Below, one piece after another: positions 9,802 through 17,712 of a stretch of 64,000 bases of DNA (position 1 is its first letter; each line of letters begins with the position of its first letter). The stretch lies in assembly GCF_032854445.1 (NCBI RefSeq), contig NW_027017959.1, forward strand, positions 1 to 64,000, read 5' to 3'. Position numbers and translations under genes: made by a program. This stretch comes from Liolophura sinensis (lineage: Eukaryota > Mollusca > Polyplacophora > Chitonida > Chitonidae). The notes under the pieces are model-generated. The model saw nothing but the letters and a program-made list of their open reading frames with translations, made no database searches and was not told where the DNA came from.

Positions 9802-10460
9802 TGTATTTCTAGGGTAGCACTGACGTACCCTACATTCATATACTCACCGTCTTTATCTAAAAGCGCCACGGTCAAGTGCGTTATGTAGTCGGCGCGCAAG
9901 GCTTTGTACTGTGGGTTGGGAAATGAAACCGTCTTCCCGCAGTTAATCCCTTCACCAGTCAAGGCGATGGCCTTAAGTAGTGTGGAACCGCCACCGAAAT
10001 CTGAGGCTATTGTCACGTTTTCTGAGGTGCTCAGTTCATTAAATGCACGAAGACTTCTTTGTGTGCGACCAAGTTCTTTGTGTACGTTATCACCTTCCGC
10101 AGTCTCCCCCATGTGCATAATCTCGTCGGAGAACCCTTAGATTGGGCCAAGCTCTTGGAGCAATATGTAGGCATTGCTAGGGAGGGTAAGGACTAGGCGG
10201 CCCGTAGCTTCATTCATTCTCAGAGAAGCCCCATGCGGGCAGAATATATCCTTGTCCAGCGTACAGACATTGTAGTAGCCCGTCGGCACTTCAACACGTT
10301 TACCCTCAAGCAAGAAGCCCACTCCAGAGGGGATATTCACCCAGGCTGGGTAGAATGTTATCTCGCGAAGGGCGGTTTTAAGGCGGCAGCCGAGGTTGTT
10401 AAGGGCATGAAGCAGCATGTGCTGTGCCCCATTTAGAATGTCCGTCAATGTGATGAACAT
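9798..10460 (-). pseudogene. Polinton small structural-type protein, split by one in-frame TAA
   Basis: The first 107 codons (10460-10137) begin MFITLTDIL and include EITFYPAWVNI, GYYNV and LVLTLPSNAYILLQEL. A TAA at 10137-10139 interrupts, and the same frame continues to 9798 (a later ATG at 10118), ending SATLEIQ. About 220 codons in total. The beta-strand-rich pattern and size would suit a single-jelly-roll minor capsid protein, but I cannot show this. The two halves could also be separate genes. It diverges from the plus-strand gene that begins at about 10478, leaving only a short shared upstream region. Confidence 0.6.
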
Positions 10461-10477
10461 CTTACGAAATAGCCACG

Positions 10478-11744
10478 ATGAACAGTGAGGCTTACAGATT
10501 CAATAGAGGCCACTTACAAGGCCGGGGCATTTCATAGTATCCAAACCCACGCAGAGCAGCTCACGCGATTTGACATCTACATCAATGAAAAGAAGGCCTT
10601 TCCGGTCCAGTTCACAGATGTGTTTGTCAAGTACCGGCTGCCAAAGGCAACCAGCAATTTCATTCTTCAGGCCTGGAACACCAACCCTATGCAATTCTGG
10701 CAGAACCAAGTGAACTTTGCGGTCTGGTGCGCAACCACGGGCTGTGGCGTCTCTGCAAAAGACCATCTTCTCGCCCCCGACCAACGAATAAGGGCCCTGT
10801 ACACGTTCCATGTGTATTACCAAGTTAGGCGGATCTTGGAAGAGATCCAGGCCCCCCTGCCGCAAGACAGAGCGTGGGCGACATTCGAAAACCCCTACGA
10901 CGAGAGGGCCTATGAGAGGATTTGTAGGGAGTTCCGCGTAGATACGCACACAGACTGGAGGCGTAGGGGGGTGAATCACGGCCTCGGAGTGGCATATTAC
11001 TATGTCACGAGAACGGGCTACAGCCCCATTGGCGATGGGACCTTCGATCCGAGCAGGATGTCGTTCTCTAGAAAGCCTACAGCGCTCCACGTCGACTACA
11101 TCGAGCAGGACGCCGAGGAGGCTTGGGTGTCGTTCATTGTCGACAAATCCCAAGGATTCACGCAGCCGGGAGTAGAGCGCCTAAAGGATTCCATCCAGAC
11201 ATACGTGTGGGCTGTTTTAGGCGCCCAAGCGCAAAGAAAGGCGCGTATTCTAGGCACGGGCACAGCCTTCGACGCGCAAAAACAGTTTTCCGCGAACGTT
11301 GAAGTCGCCATTTCCTCTCCGATCGACATTCCGTCTGCTATCAAGCGCTACCAGGACGTGCTACAGTATGCCAGGAATGCTGTAGACTTTGTGTATGGCA
11401 TAGGCCTATATATGGACTCCAGCGACATGCTTCTGCAGATCGGCCATGTGGCGAACTACAACAACAAAATCGTCGTGGCCACAGAGGACCAGAAGCTAGG
11501 CGCCAATGAGGGTGTGAACACTAAAGTGCCGCCCACTTTGCACAAGCGCGCACCTGACCACGGGATTGTAAAACCACAAGAAAGCGTCCCATCACCCACC
11601 GCGTGCGTTCAGCATGTTGTAGTTCGCCACATGGCCGATCTGCGCCGCAAAGCGGCAAAAGAACCCCCAGACCAAAGGAATCACGATGCGAAGAAGACAG
11701 CTATCGTCGTCGCTGGGGTTGGTATCGGCTTATTGCTGTTGTAG
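10478..11744 (+). CDS. Conserved Polinton protein (about 420 aa), uncharacterised, with C-terminal hydrophobic tail
   Basis: The long frame runs 10485-11744 from a GTG. The ATG at 10478 opens another frame (MNSEAYRFNRG), so a 1-base shift near codon 15 probably separates the true start from the body. The body has an aromatic-rich N-terminal half (FWQNQVNFAVWCATTGCG; ALYTFHVYYQ), a middle with LHVDYIEQD and GFTQPGVERL, and a well-kept segment IKRYQDVLQYA. It ends in a membrane-type tail (TAIVVAGVGIGLLLL). I recognise it as a recurrent invertebrate Polinton gene without assigned function. Its end overlaps the convergent minus-strand gene by about 15 bp. Confidence 0.75.
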
Positions 11745-12497
11745 ACTATGCCGTAAATACTTACGAACAGTCACGAGCAATAGGCCGCCTACTGCGACGA
11801 CTAGAGCCCAGACATTATCGGCCAGCCACCCAGCCGCTTTCCCGAGAAGATTCAGTAGCCAGGACACGATACTGCCAATAATACCCGGAATCGCAGCGGC
11901 AGCCTTCCCAGCCAGCTTGCCAAGGGCGCGCGCCAGGGACTGGAGATGTTTTTTTACCCATTTTTTAAGACTACGCTCGTCGGGTGGAGGTGGCGTTGGC
12001 TGGATGGCCCCGCCGGACCCGACAGTCAGCGCCAACTTTATCGCTAACCCCAGTGTCGAGATCGCCATCCCAATTGCCGTGAGAATGGAGACCACGGTTA
12101 TTCCCTGCTCCCGGCAGAGGGTGTGGACGCGCTCGGCCAGAGTGGTATCCTTGTGTAGGATGCGATCGATCGTCTGCTCGATGCGGCGTATTTGCGTGCG
12201 CAGGGCTTCGGCCGTTAAAGAGGCTGCTTCGAGCCGGCCCACCCTCTCGTCCTAGAGATTCCTTATCCGGTCTGCGATCGGACGCCGGGAGAATTGATCA
12301 GGGGCCTCCTCCAACTTCTGTTTTTGTTTTGCGATGTCCTTATCGATACTTGACAGCTTGGCGAGGTTATTCGCGTGTTCGCCTTCCGAGGTCTGCAGTG
12401 CCTTGTCAAGCCCCAGAAGTTCTCGCATGGGAAGAGGAGGGTCGTTTATCGTTGAAAGAGCCCGCTCGACCTCACTATCCGTCAAGCTTGTTTCCAT
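11730..12497 (-). pseudogene. Coiled-coil and membrane Polinton protein, split by in-frame TAG
   Basis: Codons 1-81 (12497-12252) form a charged helical region (METSLTDSEVERAL; DKDIAKQKQKLEE). A TAG at 12252-12254 interrupts, then the same frame runs to 11730. The second part has coiled-coil (RIEQTIDRIL), a first membrane segment (ITVVSILTAIGMAISTLGLA), a PTPPPP hinge, basic WVKKHLQ, then a long amphipathic/hydrophobic stretch (GKAAAAIPGIIGSIVSWLL) and a last membrane segment. This layout recurs in aquatic Polintons. A membrane-disrupting entry or assembly role, by analogy with adenovirus pVI, is inference only. Confidence 0.7.
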
Positions 12498-12530
12498 TAT
12501 GTGGACAACATCAGCGGCCTTTTTCGCTGG

Positions 12531-13031
12531 TTAGCTTAAATCCTTCAGCTCCATATTATCTGCCTCAGCGGACACGGCATCGAGTTCTGAACTCGCTGTC
12601 TCCAGGGCTGAGACTGCTGCCGGAGGCAATGATGGCTGTTCTGTTCTGCTCCAATTTTGAAAGTTCATCTCCTGCCGAACAACACCAACCCCTCCTCTCT
12701 GGGCGTCTGTTGAGAGGGCTAGCGGTTTGTTTGTTCTTTTGTGGATGATGTCCAGATTGGGGTAGGCCACGAGTCTCAGACGCCCTTTTCGGTCAAGCTC
12801 AAAATTCGTGTAATCCCGATCGTGTGGGGCAAAACCATCCCTATCCGCCAAGATATTGTAATAATCATTCACGGCGAGCACTATTAGCTTTTGTTTTTGG
12901 GATTTGGCGGTCACACCCCAGCTTTGTTGCTCGGGATCATCATCACCTGCAGGGAGAGGGGTCTGTTCGTCGTCGTTGTTGTCCTCTCTGGCGTCGTCGA
13001 ATGCCGGGTTATGAAAGTCATAGTCTGCCAT
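12531..13031 (-). CDS. Acidic N-terminal Polinton protein of 166 aa, uncharacterised
   Basis: Intact frame. It starts MADYDFHNPAF, followed by an acidic tract rich in Asp/Glu (residues 12-33), a compact middle with VNDYYNILADRDGF, TNFELDRKGRLRL and NFQNW, and a low-complexity C-terminus. No membrane segment. It is transcribed away from the capsid gene, whose start at 13055 lies 24 bp away, so a short bidirectional promoter must serve both. I know no function. One of the few P2 genes without a lesion. Confidence 0.65.
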   Translation of the reverse strand: MADYDFHNPAFDDAREDNNDDEQTPLPAGDDDPEQQSWGVTAKSQKQKLIVLAVNDYYNILADRDGFAPHDRDYTNFELDRKGRLRLVAYPNLDIIHKRTNKPLALSTDAQRGGVGVVRQEMNFQNWSRTEQPSLPPAAVSALETASSELDAVSAEADNMELKDLS

Positions 13032-13054
13032 AATCCTCGTACTGAACTTTCAAG

Positions 13055-14345
13055 GTGTACAAAAGGGATGCATACGGGCGCAGACTAAACCCCTTCAGAA
13101 CACTCCGTAAGTCTTTCGGGGCACAAGGTGTAAGGCAGTCCGTGGTCGTCACCAATAACCCGAGTACGATCGACCAGAATCAACAACTCTTGGTCCGCTT
13201 CCCCAACCTCGGCACAAATGATGTCATTGTGCCCGGTACCGTGCGCTTGGCCTTCTCGATCCCGGAAAATTCAACCGACCCAAACGCCACAGTGGTCGGG
13301 AATCTCGGACGCGCAGTAGTCAAGAAAACCACGATCAAAATCAGCGGGAATGAGGTAATGTCCATCGACGACTCTGATTTGTTTCATTGCTACGGCGACT
13401 TATGGCTGACCAAAAACGAACGGCAGAATGCGGCCTACCAAGGCATCGGCGGCGAAAACATGCTTAAACTTCGAGTCGGAGCGGAGGACGCAAGTGACGA
13501 CGATGCTGGAGAAAATGCCATCGCTCACGCCTTTGGCAACCGGTTCCACATCCCACTAGACTGAGCTTCTAGATAGCCACATGCCATTCTATCAGAGTGC
13601 CTTGGCCGACCGACTGGAGTACGGACTGACGTTCAACGATTACGGCCGGGTCATAAAGAAAACAGGCAATAGCGACGCGATTTACACCATCGACAACATC
13701 AGCCTGGAGTTCGTTAAGGTCACCGAAGAGGAGCTCGCTAGACAGATCCGCACCCAGTTTGCCGGGGGCGTCTCCATACTGTATGATCGCGTCTTCCGCC
13801 TCCAAAAGCTTGTGAAGGACAAGTCTGATATTCTGAACATAAACCTGATCACGCCCGTGAAAGCAATTAAGGGCATCCTCATGCTTTTTGAGGCTAAAGG
13901 AACCCCGTGGAAGAGTAGGTCCGAATCCTTCTACAACCCGAAGATCACCAAAGTAGAGGTCACAATAGAAGGTGTCCCCAATCAGCTGTACAGCCAGGGG
14001 ATGCGGGCGTACCAGCAATGGGACGAGGTCAAGAAGTTCTTCGCCAGCTCAACCCTTAAGAAGCGGGACCCCGAGGTGGCCAGGGTCGTAAAAGACTTGG
14101 GCCTGGCAAACGTGTCCCTGGAAGACTTCTTGACGTCCAAGCACGCCTTCTGGCTTGACCTTCGGACAAGCGACGATGACGACCTACATGGCAGTGGGAG
14201 ACGCGTGATGAACGCCAGCGAGGGGATTACGATACAGGTTACAAAAGAGAGAGAAGAGCCCGGAGTGGTGAACGTTTGTCTGTATGTTATCATGGACGCA
14301 AAGCTGCACATCCAGGATGGTGGAGTGGTCAGCGCGCTTTATTGA
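13055..14345 (+). pseudogene. Polinton major capsid protein (double jelly-roll type), one frameshift
   Basis: Two frames abut: 13055-13564 (169 codons) and 13581-14345. The second stays open upstream of its ATG back to about 13560, so a single 1-base-type indel near 13562 splits one gene of about 430 codons. N-terminal half: basic start (YKRDAYGRR), VPGTVRLAFSIPEN and GDLWLTKNERQNAAY. C-terminal half: PFYQSALADRLEYGLTFND, IDNISLEFV, ITPVKAIKGIL, KITKVEVTIEGVPNQLYSQG and a conserved-looking end SALY. This matches the PY capsid family of invertebrate Polintons. The end overlaps the ATPase start by 29 bp. Confidence 0.8.
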
Positions 14346-14931
14346 TGACGCCCACTGCGCAATTATCAGTGGGCACACGGGATGCGGCAAAACAGTCTTC
14401 ATGCTGGACCTGCTTGAGGGTCTTTTCCGCGGTTTCTTTCATCACATTGTGATCCTGTGCCCCACTCTTAAGTATAACGAGGCGTACCGGCGGCGATGGA
14501 TACTGTCTGACCCAGATGTCTGTTGTTTGGACCCCTGCAAGCGGCTCAACGACATTCTGAGAGCTTTCTACAGTTTGTTCGAGGGGGAACCCACATTATA
14601 CATCATCGATGATTGTAGCGCGTTGAAAGCGATGATGAAGAAAAACGAAGTGCTGTCATTCTTGGCTTTCTCGGGCCACCATGCAGACCAAAGCGTCTGG
14701 GTCCTCACTCAGAAATACAACGCCGTCGTCAAAGACTTTCGCGAGCAGACAAAGATGGTGGCTCTCTTCAACTGCAAAGATCAGCACTTGTTCGAAAACT
14801 GCCTGGAGGAGAACGACGTCATCCCGACAAAGAGCGAAAAGGCAGAGGTTCGACAGTTGCTCAAGGACAATCCGCATTCTAAGCTCCTGCTAAAGACTGA
14901 TCAGCCCAGCACATATCAGGTTTTATATTAG
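14317..14931 (+). CDS. Packaging ATPase (A32/FtsK-HerA type)
   Basis: Intact frame of about 204 codons from ATG 14317; an upstream ATG at 14284 in the same frame would add 11 residues inside the capsid gene. Walker A is GHTGCGKT, Walker B is LYIIDDC, and a downstream WVLTQKYN matches the sensor-type strand of the family. Known role: pumps genome DNA into capsids. Length is normal. It overlaps the capsid gene, so the two are probably co-transcribed. It is one of the few P2 genes with no visible lesion. Confidence 0.88.
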   Translation: MVEWSARFIDDAHCAIISGHTGCGKTVFMLDLLEGLFRGFFHHIVILCPTLKYNEAYRRRWILSDPDVCCLDPCKRLNDILRAFYSLFEGEPTLYIIDDCSALKAMMKKNEVLSFLAFSGHHADQSVWVLTQKYNAVVKDFREQTKMVALFNCKDQHLFENCLEENDVIPTKSEKAEVRQLLKDNPHSKLLLKTDQPSTYQVLY

Positions 14932-14958
14932 ATGTAGGCGACATTTTTTTAATGAAGC

Positions 14959-15443
14959 ATGAATACTGACGAGCTTTTAGACGAGATTCTGGGCGCAGAT
15001 AAGGAGCCCCGCCTCTGGGAAAAGACGTAACGGCCGCTGAGATCGACGCCATGAGCGACGAAGACGTTGAAACGTTGTACTCCCGGTACGAGGCTAAGCT
15101 CGGTGCGCGGATGGTTAACGGTCTCGGAGGTATGTTCTTGAGATTATATGTAAGGGCGGCCAGCTGGCTCCTACCTATCCCACCCCAGAAACGACCAATG
15201 CTCATGGCACAGCTCGCCACCGACCCATTTGTTGAACAGGCGATTAGCAGTGCTAGCTGCTGGCTGTACTACTGCTATGGTAAGTACTTAGCTCCGTTAA
15301 CCATGGCGTTGACCAATGCTGAGCACTGCTCATTTAAACAAAACTGCTGTCCTAGAAATGAGCCGTATGATCCAGAGGAACATTACAACGAATCCGGAAG
15401 GCCAGAAGGAAGAGGAGAGGGTGACAGCGGATTCTACGAATGA
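14959..15443 (+). pseudogene. Small conserved Polinton protein (MSDEDVETLY family), frameshifted
   Basis: ATG 14959 opens MNTDELLDEILGAD. The frame is lost within about 20 codons and the rest lies in another frame, from about 15015, with TAAEIDAMSDEDVETLY. A helical middle (RLYVRAASWLLPIPP; DPFVEQAISSASCWLYY) and a polar tail follow. Cysteines at the end (SFKQNCC) might bind metal. I know this as a recurrent Polinton gene of unknown function. Its 3' end overlaps the next gene in another frame. If the short N-terminus is dispensable, a start at 15051 would still give a 130 aa product. Confidence 0.6.
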
Positions 15444-15864
15444 CAGCCCTGCGAAGAATTCCCAAAATGTTGCGGCGGGCCGAGCGGGTGCTGCAGCGAG
15501 AAAGGCCAAGGCTGAAAAGCTCAAGGACGATCTTCGCGCAGCAAAGGCTGCTTTGCTTGGCGCAGCTGATTCTACTAAGAAACAACCGAAGGAACCGGAT
15601 TCTACGAAGGAGTGAGGAGCCACAGATTTTTCAAACGGACTTGATTCTACTAAGGAACGGGCACACCAAACCACCCACTGGAGGGCGCCCCTTGCGTTAT
15701 TAGGCGTTGGCAGCCTTGCAGTGTTAGTGTTGCTACACGTGTGGCGCAGCCGCGATACAGCACAACAAGATATTACGCCTGTTCCTTCGCAAGAACAGAA
15801 TCTCCATTTAAATACACGTCGCGACCCTTTCTATATAGAGCAGCATGTCTACTCCAACCAGTGA
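15358..15864 (+). pseudogene. Basic Ala/Lys-rich protein with DSTK repeats, one membrane segment and DPFY tail; in-frame TGA
   Basis: The ATG at 15358 (MSRMIQRNI) is preferred over 15316. The order is a polar N-terminus, a basic helix (GRAGAAARKAKAEKLKDDLRAAKAAL) and DSTKK, DSTKE and DSTKE repeats encoded by GATTCTAC(T/G)AAG. A TGA stands at 15613-15615 among the repeats. The same frame continues 82 codons past it with a membrane span (LALLGVGSLAVLVLLHVW) and RRDPFYIEQ, ending at 15862-15864. The part beyond the TGA has no ATG of its own, which argues for one interrupted gene. Its end overlaps the next start by 20 bp. Function unknown; a basic core-like or membrane-anchored virion protein is possible. 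Confidence 0.55.
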
Positions 15865-16081
15865 CGGAAAAGTGCTAGTCAACGCGGCCTACCACGCCGC
15901 TGTGGTATCTCTCCTGGCTACTGGGTACGCTCGTCTGGGCCAGATGTTCCTGAAAGGAGCCCTCCCGAAGCTGGACTTAACACCCCGTGACGTCGGCATG
16001 GTCATTGCAGATGTAGGCCTGGCCATGTTTTCGAAGGAACTGCTAATTAAACAGGGGCTCCTTCCTCCCAATATAATCTAG
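15845..16081 (+). CDS. Small Polinton protein of 78 aa with a hydrophobic helix
   Basis: Intact frame from ATG 15845. It contains VNAAYHAAVVSLLATGYARLG, then LDLTPRDVGMVIADVGLAMFSKELLIKQGLLP. Two amphipathic or short membrane helices are likely. It is packed between neighbours, with 20 bp overlap upstream and 5 bp to the next start, so it belongs to one transcription unit. The layout recurs in Polintons; the role is unknown. Confidence 0.65.
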   Translation: MSTPTSDGKVLVNAAYHAAVVSLLATGYARLGQMFLKGALPKLDLTPRDVGMVIADVGLAMFSKELLIKQGLLPPNII

Positions 16082-16086
16082 CAGTA

Positions 16087-16536
16087 ATGGCCTCCATCGC
16101 AATAATGATGGGCTGTGCCCTCGTAAACGCTCTGGCCTTCAGCGGGAGCAACTATATGTTTTCGATGCTGAGGAGTTCCGGTGTCGACGAAGAGCGGAGG
16201 CGCGATGACCATGCTGTAGAGCAGCTCCAAGCGGCCCAGAAACAATGGGCCCGAAAGCGCACTGAGGGCTTGGACTGAATGAACGATGAACTCCGCCGCC
16301 AGGGCCACGCTGTGCAAACGTTCCGGGACGTCGACGGTGCAATCCGCGAGTATTCTAGGGTCACGGTCAAAACTCTTACAGGCGATGCACGCGAGGCGCT
16401 GCTGGGCTCAGAGCCACAGCTCTCCGATTTCTATGTGCCTAGTGAAGACCAAAAACACCGCGAGATGACCTTCGTCATCCTGGGAATGTGTGTGGTTGGG
16501 GGTGTGAGTTACGGAATCGCAAAACTCACCAAGTAA
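16087..16536 (+). pseudogene. Polinton helical protein with terminal membrane segments, in-frame TGA
   Basis: The N-terminal 63 codons have a hydrophobic start (IAIMMGCALVNALAFSGSN) and a charged helix (AVEQLQAAQKQWARKRTEGLD). A TGA at 16276-16278 is followed directly by ATG in the same frame. The next 85 codons give LRRQGHAVQTFRDVDGAIREY, LSDFYVPSE and a final membrane segment (MTFVILGMCVVGGVSYGIA). The two halves read as one protein of about 149 residues. The ATG after the stop could allow restart. Function unknown. Confidence 0.6.
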
Positions 16537-16692
16537 TTCGAACTGACTGTGCCGGACTCGCCATCGAGCTCCTCGCCATATGGCAGGCACGATCTTAGTA
16601 GTGAGGTGGTTCTGTGCGCGCAAATACGCCGCGATAATTAACATCTTTTTCGTCGCAAATCTGTTAGGGGGCTGCTAGAATACCTTGATGAC

Positions 16693-17665
16693 ATGGCTAG
16701 TAAGGTGTCTGCTCGCCTGGCAAATATCTACTACAGCCCTCGTGGGTACTGGAAGGGTCTCGCGGCCATCCAGAAACTTGCCACTGCGGCTAAAGTCTTC
16801 GAAGATGTGGTCCGGGCCTGGCTGAAAAAGCAGGCTATCTGGAAGATATACCTACCCCGTCCCAGAAAAATACCGAGGCCTATGTTCGATGTTTCCACAC
16901 CGAATGACATCCACCAAGCCGATCTTCTATTTCTACCACATGATCGGCGAGGCCGGAAGCTGTATACGTACGCACTGACAGTTGTTGATGTCGCTTCTCG
17001 CTACAAGGATGCGGAACCTCTGGCTACTAAAGATTCCAAAGAAGTCGCTGATGCTCTCTCTCGCATTTACAAGCGGGGACCCCTGAGATGGCCAAAACTT
17101 CTCCAAGTTGACCATGGGCGCGATGTCATAGTCCGCCGAGGCCGCGTGGATATCCACCGAGACCAAGGCATAGTGGAGCGTTTCAACCGTACTCTGGCTG
17201 AGGGGCTCTTTGGACATCACTACGCCCAGGAGATGCGCCTCCCTCCCGAACACCAGTCTACTGAATGGGTGGCTCGGCTGCCCTCTGTTGTGGCCGCTCT
17301 GAATAACGAGACAACGAGACTGATCGATAAAAAGTCGATAGCTGCCATCAAGGGAAAAGGGGTGCCCCATAAGCCTTCCTCGACGGTTCCAGGTCGCCCC
17401 GTTGGACTTGATGAGCAGAAGATCCCCGAGGGTGTTGGCGTTTGTTATCTCTATCAGCCTGGAGAGCTGGAGGGCGGTCGCCGTCGCGCGACTGATCCTG
17501 TGTGATCTGTTTCGGCTGGGGCGCTCTGTCACAAAGCCTAATGAGCCCGTGCTGTACTATCTAGACGATACGTCGGATAGCCCGCGACGGGGCTTCGTTC
17601 GTGAAGAGTTGCTTATAGTGCCTCCCGATACTCAGCTTCCCCCGGATGGGGTTCTATGGCGCTAG
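16693..17665 (+). pseudogene. Polinton integrase (rve, retrovirus-like), internally deleted and frameshifted
   Basis: The N-terminal helical part (about residues 1-65) is followed by the catalytic core with first Asp in IHQADLLF, second Asp in LLQVDHGRD and Glu in IVERFNRT. The second Asp and Glu are only 21 residues apart, where about 35 is usual, so some 14 codons are missing between GRD and VRRG. The core continues to LEGGRRRATDP, then TGA at 17503. The C-terminal part (SVTKPNEPVLYYL, RGFVREELLIVPPD) follows in another frame to 17665. It therefore should be inactive. It stands convergent to PolB, as is common in Polintons. Confidence 0.85.
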
Positions 17666-17712
17666 TAGTTCAACGAAGAGGATGTCCATTCCAGCCCATC
17701 TTGCGGGTGCCG

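Noticed and set aside
10500-11153. 217-codon minus-strand frame
   Set aside because: It is antisense to the conserved 420 aa Polinton gene, which has the coherent protein pattern.
11686-12255. 189-codon plus-strand frame
   Set aside because: It is antisense to the coiled-coil/membrane gene at 11730-12497; its own composition is Arg/Ser rich and meaningless.
9798-16536. Alternative genetic code or stop recoding in the Polinton
   Set aside because: All three stop types occur, frameshifts are also common, and intact neighbours use normal stops; decay is simpler.
16933-17532. 199-codon minus-strand frame
   Set aside because: It is antisense to the integrase, whose DDE motifs decide the coding strand.
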